The notes: generated by a model not told the origin, from the sequence alone. 14,050 bases of DNA from JAGOSP01 sp964428075 (GCA_964428075.1 CAYRWQ010000021.1:1-14050), one strand, 5' to 3'; counted from the first letter of the stretch, positions 1 to 8,503 are shown. Made by a program: numbers and translations.

Positions 1-46
1 AAACACCGCAGAAAGAAACTTCCTCCAGCGTGCTTACTGTCAGCGA

Positions 47-2272
47 TTAGCCACGGATCAAAGGTGCCACACCAAGCATCATTTTTTTGACACCAGCACG
101 TTTGAAGGCAATGGTAGCGAGAGTACCTGCGACCGAAACAATAAGTCCTGAACCAAATTGTGGATGCGATACCATATCACCCGGCCGTACTTCACCCACT
201 TGGAGCGGCTTCATATTCGATGGACTCGTCTCTGGTACGTGCACCTTTTTTTTCGGCATCGAAGTGACTTGATGGCGCACTTGAGTGCCCGAGACACGCT
301 TCTCTAGCATGCCGCCACCCATCATAGCCTGCTCTTCCACCAACTCCGAAGGAATCTCGGAGAGAAAACGCGACGGTGGATTGACCTGAGTCGAACCAAA
401 AATCATGCGCTGTTCGGCATACAATAAATATGCTTTCTCTTTCGCACGAGTGAGTCCAACATACATCAATCGACGTTCTTCCTCTAACTCCGATGGAGAG
501 ACATGGCTCCGCGAATGAGGAAATACCCCCTCTTCAAGACCAACGATAAACACGACTGGAAATTCAAGTCCCTTCGCGCTATGTACCGTCATGAGTTGCA
601 CTCCTTCCTGTCCGAGTTCATCAGTATCAGAAGCGAGCGAAACCTCTTCCAAAAACTGTGGTAAGGCTTCTGCTACACTCATCGCATCGTACTTCTGCGC
701 TACCGAAAACAATTCTTGCACATTCTCAACCCGTGCTAAGGCCTCCTGTTTCCCATCCTCCTCAAAACTTTTCAGTAAACCACTTTCAGCGGCTAATTTC
801 TGCAATAACGCGGAAAAAAACAAGCCTTCGGTGTGTTCGATATATGCCTGCCAACGAGCGAAAAGATCGGCAAAACCCTGAATCACCTTGATTTTCCCTT
901 CCCGCAAACTTGAATTCTCCGATGTCAGCTTGGCGGCCACCGAAAGCGGATTACGTCCCTGCTCACGTGCCACCGCCTGCCAACGTTCGAGAGTAGTGTC
1001 ACCAATACCGCGCTGTGGCACATTAGCCACCCGCTCAAGAGCTAGACTATCAAACGGATTCGAAAGCAAGCGTAAATAAGCAATCACGTCTTTCACTTCT
1101 TTCCGTTGATAAAACTTGAGTCCACCCACAACACGATAGCTCACCGAGCGCCGCAACAGCATCTCTTCAATGATGCGCGATTGAGCATTGGTACGATACA
1201 GGATAGCGAAGTCATGAGGGTGCCGGCCTTTTCCGGTAATCTCGCGTTCAATAGTCTCAGCCACAAAACGCGCTTCCGATTCTTCGTCCTGAGTCGGACA
1301 CAAAGTAATCAGTTCACCGATTTTGAGATCAGTCCATAACTTTTTGTGACGCTGATGCGCGTTATGGTCGATAATACCCTGTGCGGCATCGAGGATCACC
1401 TGGGTTGAGCGGTAATTTCGATCCAACGTGATGACCACCGCCTCTGGATAATCCTTTTCAAATTCGAGAATGTTTCGAATATCCGCTTGTCGCCATCCAT
1501 AAATCGACTGATAGTCATCACCGATCACAAAAACATTCTTGTGTTTCCCGGAAAGCGCCGTCACTAAACGATACTGCAAAAAATTCGTATCCTGATATTC
1601 ATCTACCATGACATAACGGAACTGCGTCTGATACCACTCACGTACTCCCGGATGCTTTTCCAAGAGCTCAACCGTCAAACGAATCAAATCGTCAAAATCT
1701 AACGCCTGATTTTTTTCAAGCTCTCGCTGGTAACGTTCATAGAACTTTGCGACCAGCTCCTCATAGTAATTGCTCGCACCCAGCGAAAACTGAGCTGGTG
1801 AGAGCATCTGATTCTTGGCACGAGACACGGCCTCCATCAACGAGCGCGGCTTCATCTGCTCCGGGTCCATCTCGAGCTCTTTCATAATTTTCTTAGTCAT
1901 CGTCTGCTGATCTTGCGCATCCAGTACCTGAAAATTCGATGAATACCCAAGTGATCCGATATCCCGACGGAGTATGCGCGAGCACAGACTATGAAACGTA
2001 CCTAAATATGGCGGCACACGAAGTCGCTGTGTTTCGCTCTGAGCCAAAAGCGCCATAATCCGCTCTTTCATTTCACCGGCCGCCTTATTCGTAAACGTCA
2101 CCGCCAAAATCTGTTCAGGTGGCACATGCTTTTCTGCCAGCAAATACGCAATGCGATGGGTCAAGGTCTTGGTCTTACCAGAACCAGCACCAGCTAAAAT
2201 CAAAACTGGACCCTCGGTCTGGAGTACCGCCTTCATCTGCTCTGTATTCAAACCAGATTCCCAGAAACGCAT
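47..2272 (-). CDS. pcrA: UvrD/PcrA-type superfamily 1A DNA helicase
   Basis: This is an ATP-dependent 3'-5' DNA helicase of the UvrD/PcrA/Rep family, acting in nucleotide excision repair, replication restart and removal of obstacles on DNA. All SF1A motifs are visible (numbered from the GTG at 2278, 743 residues): a Q-motif LNTEQ near 10, Walker A GAGSGKT at 30-36, TFTNKAAGEM at 61-70, DEYQDT at 226-231, GDDYQSIYGWR at 253-263, NYRST at 288-292, TVHSAKGLEFP at 564-574 and ERRLMYVGLTRAK at 601-613. The C-terminus (about 695-743) has the GDMVSHPQFGSGLIV pattern of the PcrA/UvrD Tudor-like domain that contacts RNA polymerase. Length is normal for PcrA. I prefer the ATG at 2272; an in-frame GTG lies at 2278. 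No Shine-Dalgarno is visible. A good promoter lies about 50 bp upstream. pcrA and uvrD cannot be separated by sequence alone. Confidence 0.95.
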   Translation of the reverse strand: MRFWESGLNTEQMKAVLQTEGPVLILAGAGSGKTKTLTHRIAYLLAEKHVPPEQILAVTFTNKAAGEMKERIMALLAQSETQRLRVPPYLGTFHSLCSRILRRDIGSLGYSSNFQVLDAQDQQTMTKKIMKELEMDPEQMKPRSLMEAVSRAKNQMLSPAQFSLGASNYYEELVAKFYERYQRELEKNQALDFDDLIRLTVELLEKHPGVREWYQTQFRYVMVDEYQDTNFLQYRLVTALSGKHKNVFVIGDDYQSIYGWRQADIRNILEFEKDYPEAVVITLDRNYRSTQVILDAAQGIIDHNAHQRHKKLWTDLKIGELITLCPTQDEESEARFVAETIEREITGKGRHPHDFAILYRTNAQSRIIEEMLLRRSVSYRVVGGLKFYQRKEVKDVIAYLRLLSNPFDSLALERVANVPQRGIGDTTLERWQAVAREQGRNPLSVAAKLTSENSSLREGKIKVIQGFADLFARWQAYIEHTEGLFFSALLQKLAAESGLLKSFEEDGKQEALARVENVQELFSVAQKYDAMSVAEALPQFLEEVSLASDTDELGQEGVQLMTVHSAKGLEFPVVFIVGLEEGVFPHSRSHVSPSELEEERRLMYVGLTRAKEKAYLLYAEQRMIFGSTQVNPPSRFLSEIPSELVEEQAMMGGGMLEKRVSGTQVRHQVTSMPKKKVHVPETSPSNMKPLQVGEVRPGDMVSHPQFGSGLIVSVAGTLATIAFKRAGVKKMMLGVAPLIRG

Positions 2273-2324
2273 ACACACTCATAAAAAAATAAAAAAGATG
2301 CCCGATCGCCGGACAGACTATAAC

Positions 2325-2353
2325 ATTGTACCAGCACCGCCCGCGCATATCAA
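2325..2353 (-). promoter_or_regulatory. Sigma-70-type promoter for the helicase gene
   Basis: On the minus strand TTGATA (2353-2348) and TACAAT (2330-2325) are separated by 17 bp. The predicted transcript starts near 2318 and gives a leader of about 45 nt before the helicase ATG. Match to consensus is 5/6 at each hexamer. It is a prediction from sequence only. Confidence 0.6.
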
Positions 2354-2385
2354 TTGCGCGAGAGAGAATAGTCTCTTTTCAGCCA

Positions 2386-2415
2386 TTGCCAAGCGGTAGA
2401 CATTCCAGATACAAT
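2386..2415 (+). promoter_or_regulatory. Sigma-70-type promoter for the UbiA-family gene
   Basis: On the plus strand TTGCCA (2386-2391) and TACAAT (2410-2415) are separated by 18 bp. The expected start (about 2422) falls within the first codons: an ATG is at 2420 and a second in-frame ATG at 2426. If real, the mRNA would be leaderless or have a leader of only a few nucleotides. Confidence 0.45.
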
Positions 2416-2419
2416 ACCC

Positions 2420-3789
2420 ATGCCTATGCTCCGCTTGCTCAAAAAAATCGTCATCATTATCGAGAAACAGCCATTTTCGCTGCCGCTTTTCTGTACCACG
2501 TTCCTTGCGCTTATTCTCTTCCGTATCGGTATCGAAAGCGCTCTTGGATCCTTCGAATCTCAATCATTCTCATTTTTGTTTTTTGAATTCGCTCATACAT
2601 TCCTGTTCTTTCTCTTTGCCTTCTTGTGTCTCCTCCCCATTGTACGCTTTACCGGTGTATCATCCCTNNNNNNNNNNNNNNNNNNNNNNNNNNNNNNNNN
2701 NNNNNNNNNNNNNNNNNNNNNNNNNNNNNNNNNNNNNNNNNNNNNNNNNNNNNNNNNNNNNNNNNNNCTGCTTCCGATATCGCGGGACTTTTCCTGAGTC
2801 CCACTGAACTCTTCTCTCAACACGGACTTGATATCCGCTCGACTCTCAATATAAAAATGAGTCTCTGGTACGCCAGCTTACTCATTATCGCTCTCCCAGT
2901 CTTGATATTCTACTTTTTTCGTCCGCTCTTCCGTGCTCTCTTCCGCAATGCCCGTTGGCCACAAGTCTTCTATCACGGTGGACTCCTGTTTCTTGGCGGG
3001 CTACTTGCCTGGCATTTTGCTACACCCACCGTTCTCTGGAGCCACTTTCACTTCCTCTCCATATTCATTCTAGTATCCGCAGTCGAATGCGCCTGGTTCG
3101 CCTCGGTTATCGTAAACGACTGTTTCGATATCACAATCGACGAGCAAACCAACCCGAATCGCCCCCTTATTTCCAAAACCATCGACCCGCTCACTTACCG
3201 AACCATTGGCTGGCTCCTCTTTTTTGCCTCAATCTTCCTTGCCGCTCTTGTCAACTTTTCCGCCACGCTTATCCTTATCCTGTATCAAGCCATTGCCTGG
3301 ATCTACTCAGCCCCGCCATTTCGCCTCAAACGCGTACCCGTACTCGCAACATTTCTGGCTGGGATAGACGGTATACTCATTCTACTGATTGGTTTCATGC
3401 TCATTTCACCTCAACACACCTTTTCCCTACTCCCGCCCACGATTCTGATTTTCTTGTTCCTCGCATACACACTCGCGCTTCCGATCAAAGATTTTAAAGA
3501 CATCGCGGGTGATCGCTCTGATCATGTCCTGACTTTTCCCGTACTCCTCGGCGAAGAACGAGCACGACTCGTATTCGGCAGCATTTTTTTCCTCCTCTTC
3601 ATCATGAGTGTCTTCACTCTTCATCTCTACACCGCCTTCTTCTCGGCACTCATTTTCGGAAGTGCCAGTTTCGGTATCATACAAATAGCCCGCACACAAC
3701 ATCCATGGTGCTCCTATACTCGCTTACCGTGGTATCTATTAAGCCTGATTACCGGGTACGGATGCATACTGTGGTGGCTCATCATCTAG
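2420..3789 (+). CDS. UbiA-family prenyltransferase with extra N-terminal membrane domain (broken by assembly gap)
   Basis: This is an integral membrane aromatic or isoprenoid prenyltransferase of the UbiA superfamily; its substrate cannot be told from sequence. Both Asp-rich signatures that bind the Mg2+-prenyl diphosphate are present after the gap: VNDCFDITIDEQTNPNRP near 3112-3165 (NDxxDxxxD) and DFKDIAGDRSDH near 3490-3525, surrounded by hydrophobic helices. Reading from 2420, about 82 residues precede the gap (MPMLRLLKKI..., at least two membrane helices). The frame shifts from 2 to 1 across 100 N, which says nothing because such a run usually means unknown length. I therefore treat both halves as one gene. 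The part before the Asp motif is longer than in ordinary UbiA proteins (about 300 residues), which suggests an added membrane domain. Two genes with a boundary in the gap is the alternative. The 3' end overlaps rsmA by 51 bp. Confidence 0.75.
2668..2767. other. Assembly gap (100 N)
   Basis: This is a run of exactly 100 N, the usual placeholder for a scaffold gap of unknown size. It interrupts the UbiA-family gene and hides the linker between its N-terminal membrane part and the enzyme domain. Confidence 0.98.
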
Positions 3790-4617
3790 CGTGCGTCCCT
3801 CTGTATCACTTATTCGCTGCTCAAAAATCGCTTGGGATAATGCCTGCCACTCCGCAATGGACAGCTCCTGAGCGCGAATCATCGGCGAAAGTTGAAGAGT
3901 CGCTAATATCTGTTCGATAGTAGTGCGTTCAATATGAAACGCATTCGTTACATTGTTCGCTAGAGTCTTTCGGCGAGCCGAAAATCCAGCTTTCACCACT
4001 CGGAACAAGCGTCGATCACCCTGTGTGTCAAAACGTCGGTTTGGGACGAAACGAATCACCGCGCTTTCTACCAACGGAACCGGATCGAAAGCGTTGCGCG
4101 ACACCACAAAACACTTTTCAACCTCCGAATAATACTGCGCCATCACCGAAAGCACCGACATGCTCCCCGGCTGTGCCGCTAACCGATCCGCTACCTCGTC
4201 CTGCACCATAAGTACGATCATGCTCGGCTGAGATGCAAGTGACAAGAGAGAGCGAATAATCGGTGCGGTAATATAATAAGGAATGTTGGCTACCACTTTA
4301 TACCCTTGATGCGCATATCCCAAGCTCTTCAGCCACTCTTCTAAATGTATATCCAAAATATTGCCTTCCACGATCGAAACGTTTTCCGACGCGACAAAAC
4401 GCATATTCAAATTGCTCACCAGCTCCGAATCAAGCTCGACAGCTAATACTTGCGCGCCTGTTTTTGCCAGAGCCTCGGTCAATATACCCGTCCCTGGACC
4501 AATTTCCAAAATATGGTCAGTCGGCTGCACCTGAGCCGTCGTTACAATACGTTCAATAATAAAGTGGTCACACAGAAAATGCTGCCCCAATGTTTTCTTC
4601 GCCTTCATCTTTTCCAT
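3739..4617 (-). CDS. rsmA: 16S rRNA dimethyladenosine transferase RsmA/KsgA
   Basis: RsmA uses S-adenosylmethionine to dimethylate two adjacent adenosines in helix 45 of 16S rRNA (A1518/A1519 in E. coli) late in 30S assembly. In the 292 residues one sees KKTLGQHFL (7-15), the SAM-binding EIGPGTGILTE (38-48), acidic ELD at 61-63, the catalytic NIPYY (111-115, family NLPYY), and FDPVPLVESAV (177-187), followed by the small helical C-terminal domain. Start is the ATG at 4617; another in-frame ATG three codons on (4608) is also possible. No Shine-Dalgarno is seen. It is last in the minus-strand cluster, 38 bp after the YabE/RlpA-like gene. About 25 C-terminal residues form a poorly conserved tail. 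The last 51 bp lie over the end of the convergent UbiA-family gene. Confidence 0.96.
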   Translation of the reverse strand: MEKMKAKKTLGQHFLCDHFIIERIVTTAQVQPTDHILEIGPGTGILTEALAKTGAQVLAVELDSELVSNLNMRFVASENVSIVEGNILDIHLEEWLKSLGYAHQGYKVVANIPYYITAPIIRSLLSLASQPSMIVLMVQDEVADRLAAQPGSMSVLSVMAQYYSEVEKCFVVSRNAFDPVPLVESAVIRFVPNRRFDTQGDRRLFRVVKAGFSARRKTLANNVTNAFHIERTTIEQILATLQLSPMIRAQELSIAEWQALSQAIFEQRISDTEGRTLDDEPPQYASVPGNQA

Positions 4618-4655
4618 ACAAACTGAAAAAATCTATTTTTTACAGCGTCTTTATA

Positions 4656-5591
4656 CTAATTTGTAATCTCCTCCATTTTGACATTGATCACTCCATCCCC
4701 AATCGAAGCAATTTTTGCGAATGCCACCTTGTCTAAATCAATAATGCGTCCAGGCGCAAACGGTCCACGATCATTGATTCTCACAATCACGGTTTTGCCG
4801 TTTTCCATATTTGTCACCCGAACATAACTCCCAATAGGGAGCCACGGATTGGCTGCCGACAATGTCCCGGTAAACGCATACCACGAAGCGATTCCCCGAT
4901 GGCTTTTTCCTGTTTCCACACGGGTTCCGTGGGTGACTACCTCCGCAACCGGAGCCTTGGTCACATCCGTTTTGAGTACTCGGCGACTCACCTCCTTATC
5001 ATCATGATACGCTATGCGATAGGCGGTCATTTTGATGCCCTTTTCCCCTTTCTGGGTCGTCACCTTTTTCCGCCAAGAAAGTGTAGCATCTTCAGTCACT
5101 CTTGTCTCAAAAGGAATTGCGATCTCTTTCGTTTCCTCTCGAATAACCACCCGTGTCACTATCACCTTCATCTGATCCGATACAAACGCCTCTCGCCCCG
5201 GCTTGACTATATCATCTTCATCAAGCACGATACCCGATTCCGCCAAGGCTGACTCTACCTGTGTGGCCTGAGTCACCAAGAGCCGTGTCTCACCATCCAC
5301 AGCCACCGTAATATGATGCGCGCGAGTGATACGAACCACAGTGCCCGAAAACAGAGTTGTCTCAACCACAGGAAATACGCTGTCACCCTCTTCGACGTAA
5401 AAACCAGCGTATTCCAGTGCCTCACCTACCGTACTGGCCTGAACACGAAGAACGGAAAAAGAAAAATCCCCGTCATACACCACAAGATTCTTTCGCGCGC
5501 CCATATCGAAAGTCTGCTCTGGTCTATGAAAGAGGAACACAAGAACCACGATAGACACACTGAACAAAACGGTGAGGATCACCCTCTTCAT
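4656..5591 (-). CDS. YabE-like cell-wall protein with DUF348, G5 and RlpA-type double-psi beta-barrel domains
   Basis: This is a membrane-anchored, outward-facing protein probably acting on or binding peptidoglycan. In 311 residues: a basic start and one membrane segment (about 4-21), two DUF348-like units (about 36-90 and 91-133), a G5-like domain (about 145-225), and a C-terminal double-psi beta-barrel of the RlpA type (about 232-307) with GIASWYAF (233-240), LPIGSYVRVTN (251-261), VRINDRGPF (270-278) and GRIIDLDKVAF (281-291). The Gram-positive YabE family has the same DUF348-G5 order but ends in a 3D domain. Compared with RlpA, the segment between WY and LPIG is short and lacks the usual TANGE-like stretch with its glutamate, so lytic activity is uncertain. 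The start codon overlaps the yifB stop (ATGA), which suggests translational coupling. Confidence 0.85.
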   Translation of the reverse strand: MKRVILTVLFSVSIVVLVFLFHRPEQTFDMGARKNLVVYDGDFSFSVLRVQASTVGEALEYAGFYVEEGDSVFPVVETTLFSGTVVRITRAHHITVAVDGETRLLVTQATQVESALAESGIVLDEDDIVKPGREAFVSDQMKVIVTRVVIREETKEIAIPFETRVTEDATLSWRKKVTTQKGEKGIKMTAYRIAYHDDKEVSRRVLKTDVTKAPVAEVVTHGTRVETGKSHRGIASWYAFTGTLSAANPWLPIGSYVRVTNMENGKTVIVRINDRGPFAPGRIIDLDKVAFAKIASIGDGVINVKMEEITN

Positions 5592-7114
5592 AACCCTGTC
5601 CGGAGGCGATACGACACAGCCTCAGTCACGTGATGCAGACCAATACGCTCCTCGCCAGCCAAGTCCGCAATAGTTCTCGCAACCTTAAGCACTCGACTGT
5701 ACCCTCGCGCCGAAAGCTGAAAACTCTGTGCGACCTGAAGCAAAAAAGCCTGTACTGCGTCATCGAGGGCGCAGAAACGCTCCAATAACCGAGCGTCCAT
5801 CTCAGCATTCGTTCTCTTCTGCCATTCCTGCATTCGCTCAAGCTGTCGTTTACGCGCCAACACCACTCTCGCTCGCACTTGTTCGCTTGACTCGGCGCCG
5901 TCAAAGGATCCTTGCAGCTTTTCAAGCTTGACTCGTGGCACATCGATATGCAAATCAATTCGATCAAGTATGGGCCCCGAAATTTTCCGCGTGTACTGCA
6001 ATACCTGATACGGCGCGCACGAACATGCACGTTCCGGATCGCCAGCATAACCACAGGGGCAAGGATTCATAGCTGCCACTAATAAAAATCGCGCAGGGAA
6101 TACGAGCGAGCCACGTACCCGCGATACCCTCACCACTCCTTCTTCCAGCGGTTCCCGCAAATTCTCCAATACAGTACGTGGAAACTCGGCAAACTCGTCC
6201 AAAAAAAGCACGCCGCGATGGGCTAAACTGATTTCTCCAGGCTTAGGCAAACTTCCACCACCAATCAATGATGCCGCACTGGCTGTATGATGCGGTGCGC
6301 GAAACGGTTGTTCACGGATGAGGTCTTCGGCACGATGTGTGCGTCCGGCCACCGAATAAATCTTCGTCACCTCCAAGCGCTCTTCAAAATCTAATTCGGG
6401 AAGCAGTGATGGCATCGCTCGCGCTAATAAAGTCTTTCCGCTCCCCGGCGGTCCGACAAAAAGCACATTATGCCCACCGGCAGCCGCAATCTCCAAGGCT
6501 CGCTTGGCATGCTCTTGCCCACGAATATATTTAAAATCATGAATTGAGTCTTTCCGAATAAATGTTTTCTCTTTCGTCTGAAAATCTTTCAACAGCACAT
6601 CGCCACGAAGATGCTTGGCGAGCATGAGCAAGTTCGGAACCGGAATGACTCGAATACCGTGTACTAAGGCTGCTTCACATGCATTCTCTTGTGGCACGTA
6701 GATTTCAGTGCATCCCTGTTCTTTTGCGAATAAGGTAGCCGAAAGTACTCCAGAAACCCGGCGTACCGAACCGTCAAGCGAGAGTTCTCCAACAAACATT
6801 TTTCGTGCCGAATCAAAATGCAACTGCCCGGTCGCCTTAAGAAAAGCCAATGCAATCGGCATATCATACATCGGAGAATTTTTTTGCAGATCCGCCGGTG
6901 CGAGATTCACCGTCACCCGACCACTATGATGCGGTGGTTCAAAGCCACAGTTCTTGAGAGCCGCGCTCACACGATCACGCGCCTCACGAATAGCGGCATC
7001 TGGCAGCCCAACCAAGGTGAATGTATGCAACCCAGCTCGCAAAACATCCGCCTCAACTTCCACCAAAACACCATCCAAACCAACCGTAGCTGCCGAATAG
7101 ACAGTTGCAGGCAT
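5588..7114 (-). CDS. comM: YifB/ComM family AAA+ ATPase (Mg-chelatase-like)
   Basis: YifB/ComM proteins are AAA+ ATPases. In Vibrio and Haemophilus, ComM promotes branch migration of incoming DNA during natural transformation. The 508 residues have the full family layout: an N-terminal ChlI-like domain (about 20-140), Walker A GPPGSGKT (221-228), APHHTASAASLIGGG (273-287), Walker B VLFLDEF (302-308), the family signature AAMNPCPCGYAGDP (347-360) with a second Cys pair CSC (364-366), PILDRIDLHIDV (381-392), and the C-terminal helical lid domain. Length is normal. Start is the ATG at 7114, giving the usual PATVYSAATVGLDG beginning. It follows lspA by 34 bp and overlaps the next gene by 4 bp. 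No other competence gene is in the window, so the transformation role is by family only. Confidence 0.95.
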   Translation of the reverse strand: MPATVYSAATVGLDGVLVEVEADVLRAGLHTFTLVGLPDAAIREARDRVSAALKNCGFEPPHHSGRVTVNLAPADLQKNSPMYDMPIALAFLKATGQLHFDSARKMFVGELSLDGSVRRVSGVLSATLFAKEQGCTEIYVPQENACEAALVHGIRVIPVPNLLMLAKHLRGDVLLKDFQTKEKTFIRKDSIHDFKYIRGQEHAKRALEIAAAGGHNVLFVGPPGSGKTLLARAMPSLLPELDFEERLEVTKIYSVAGRTHRAEDLIREQPFRAPHHTASAASLIGGGSLPKPGEISLAHRGVLFLDEFAEFPRTVLENLREPLEEGVVRVSRVRGSLVFPARFLLVAAMNPCPCGYAGDPERACSCAPYQVLQYTRKISGPILDRIDLHIDVPRVKLEKLQGSFDGAESSEQVRARVVLARKRQLERMQEWQKRTNAEMDARLLERFCALDDAVQAFLLQVAQSFQLSARGYSRVLKVARTIADLAGEERIGLHHVTEAVSYRLRTGL

Positions 7115-7148
7115 ACAGTATACACGACATAAAGAATAAAAAGCGTTT

Positions 7149-7580
7149 TCAGTTTTCAGCCCGTAACCGTCGTTCCTGCCACCAAGCTACTCCCCACAAA
7201 AAACAGCCCACTGACAGGGAAGCATCCGCTAAGTTGAACACAGGAAAAAACGGCAACTCCAGAAAATCAGTCACGCAACCGATCAGAACCCGATCGAGCC
7301 AATTTCCGATTCCGCCGGCTACAATCAACAAAAAAGCGGTATCGAAAACTCTGCGCTTCCATTGTACACCGATGAGAAGAATCAAGATACCGAAGGTCAA
7401 AACCGATAAAATCGATGCCGGTATAGGGAAACCCCATGGCCCAATCGCGTTACACACCACTCGCTCAGGAAAGAACGCAGTCGCTATGCCCTTACTCAGC
7501 TGATCTACCAGAATCAGTGCTTCCAGAAGTAAAAAAGATACCAAAAAGCGCACTCGCTCTGGTATCATTCGTTGCGGCAT
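7149..7580 (-). CDS. lspA: Lipoprotein signal peptidase (signal peptidase II)
   Basis: LspA is the inner-membrane aspartyl protease that cleaves the signal peptide from prolipoproteins after lipid modification. Its 143 residues show four membrane segments and the family motifs DQLSK (26-30), CNAIGPWGF (43-51, in place of the usual N-x-G-x-A/W-F-G), GGIGNWLDR with catalytic Asp96, and VFNLADASLSVG with catalytic Asp119. It is slightly shorter than the E. coli protein (164) and fits Gram-positive-like forms. It starts 16 bp after the end of the DksA/TraR-like gene and is 34 bp before yifB, so all are likely cotranscribed. No Shine-Dalgarno is visible near its ATG. Confidence 0.95.
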   Translation of the reverse strand: MPQRMIPERVRFLVSFLLLEALILVDQLSKGIATAFFPERVVCNAIGPWGFPIPASILSVLTFGILILLIGVQWKRRVFDTAFLLIVAGGIGNWLDRVLIGCVTDFLELPFFPVFNLADASLSVGCFLWGVAWWQERRLRAEN

Positions 7581-7596
7581 ATGTCTTGAAACGCCC

Positions 7597-7941
7597 TTAA
7601 ATTGCCGTTCTTGCTGCCGGATACGCCCGAAGCCGATCCGCGGGAATCTCTTGTCCTGTCACTTCACAGATACCATATGTACCGGCCTCCATTTTGGCAA
7701 GAGCATCCACGACATCCTTCAACTCGGCTTCCAGCGTAGCTTCTACCCCAAGATTATCCACATAATCCTCCACCTCGAGAACCCGCTCGTCTTCCCCTTC
7801 GCCTAAGTCCTCCATCTTTGTCGAAAAATCCCCCGAAGTAGCTCCTCGCTGCGCGAAACGACCCAGTCCTGCCTCCAGTCGAGCTTTTTTTTCTTGCAAT
7901 GCAACCCTCTGTTCATCTAGAAAAACTGTATCAAATGACAT
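7597..7941 (-). CDS. DksA/TraR-like protein with a degenerate, truncated zinc finger
   Basis: This 114-residue protein has the layout of small DksA/TraR family members, which bind the secondary channel of RNA polymerase. It starts with a predicted coiled-coil helix (about 5-30), has an acidic central part (EDLGEGEDERVLEVEDYVDN, 44-63), a second helix (66-86), and the hallmark TYGICEVTGQEIPADRLRAYPAA (88-110). Normally four Cys bind zinc (CxxC...CxxC). Here only Cys92 remains: Thr95 replaces the second, and the protein ends in RTAI where the second pair should be. Zinc binding is therefore unlikely. DksA2 of Pseudomonas is a known precedent for loss of zinc-finger Cys. The classical DxxDxA tip is not evident, so a DksA-like effect on polymerase is unproven. 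A promoter lies 31 bp upstream. Confidence 0.8.
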   Translation of the reverse strand: MSFDTVFLDEQRVALQEKKARLEAGLGRFAQRGATSGDFSTKMEDLGEGEDERVLEVEDYVDNLGVEATLEAELKDVVDALAKMEAGTYGICEVTGQEIPADRLRAYPAARTAI

Positions 7942-7971
7942 AGTCGTAACATTACCAATTTGAGTACCCGA

Positions 7972-8000
7972 AGTATACCAAACAAATCCACATAGGTCTA
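7972..8000 (-). promoter_or_regulatory. Possible extended -10 promoter for the dksA-like gene and lspA cluster
   Basis: On the minus strand TGG-TATACT (7980-7972) forms a good -10 with a TGn extension, predicting a start near 7965 and a 24-nt leader. The region where a -35 is expected (about 7995-8000, TAGACC, over the yraN stop) is poor, as is common with extended -10 promoters. It would allow the cluster to be transcribed separately from yraN. Confidence 0.35.
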
Positions 8001-8393
8001 GAGGAACATATCCTGAATATGTGTCACATGAGGCTCTCCCTCTGGGGGAACAAAGATGCCTACCATATCAAAACGAAAATCCTGTTCTATCCGCTTGCCG
8101 CGTTTCATATACCACTCACCAATTCTCGCTAATCGACGGAGTTTCTCTCTTGATATCGCCAACCGAAGTGGCACGCTTTCGGACGTACGCGTTTTCACTT
8201 CTACGAATACCACGCAATTCCCATCCAAAGCCACAATATCGATTTCGCCCAGTTGTGATCCGTAAGCGTTTTTCACGTTTCTCTCCACGATCTGGTATCC
8301 CTGCCGCCGCAAAAATACGACAGCGTGCTCCTCACCACGGGTTCCGAGACTCTTCACGGAGAATAAACGTTTTACAAGGTCATACGTAGTCAT
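7998..8393 (-). CDS. yraN: YraN family (UPF0102) putative endonuclease-fold protein
   Basis: YraN (UPF0102) proteins have the PD-(D/E)XK nuclease fold; their cellular role is not settled. The hallmarks are SLGTRGEEHAVVFLRRQGY (near the N-terminus), IVERN, LGEIDIVA with the active-site Asp, and VVFVEVKTRT with the ExK pair. This gives the D...ExK set in the right order and spacing. I chose the ATG at 8393 (131 residues). An in-frame GTG five codons upstream (8408) is possible but sits inside an AGGTG string. It is the first gene after an 840-bp non-coding stretch and is followed at 56 bp by the dksA-like gene on the same strand. Confidence 0.92.
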   Translation of the reverse strand: MTTYDLVKRLFSVKSLGTRGEEHAVVFLRRQGYQIVERNVKNAYGSQLGEIDIVALDGNCVVFVEVKTRTSESVPLRLAISREKLRRLARIGEWYMKRGKRIEQDFRFDMVGIFVPPEGEPHVTHIQDMFL

Positions 8394-8480
8394 ATTCTGA
8401 AAAAGCACCTAATACTCGCCGATACACCCTACCCAACACTCTACCATCATCCTTCTATCTGAGCCCAATCCCCACTGAAA

Positions 8481-8503
8481 AATAAAAAAACACCCTACAG
8501 GTG
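8481..8503 (-). terminator. Weak terminator-like element
   Basis: On the minus strand CACC (8503-8500) and GGTG (8494-8491) form a 4-bp GC-rich stem over TGTAG, followed by T7-A-T5. The stem is short, so this is a weak call. It would end the candidate RNA about 90 bp before yraN. Confidence 0.25.

Noticed and set aside
1..46. GGAGGAAG followed by a GTG at the left edge (minus strand)
   Set aside because: It could be a ribosome binding site for a gene beyond the edge, but the spacing is too long and only a few bases remain, so it cannot be judged.
2420..3789. Frameshift in the UbiA-family gene
   Set aside because: The frame change coincides with a 100-N gap of probably unknown length, so it is no evidence of a mutation.
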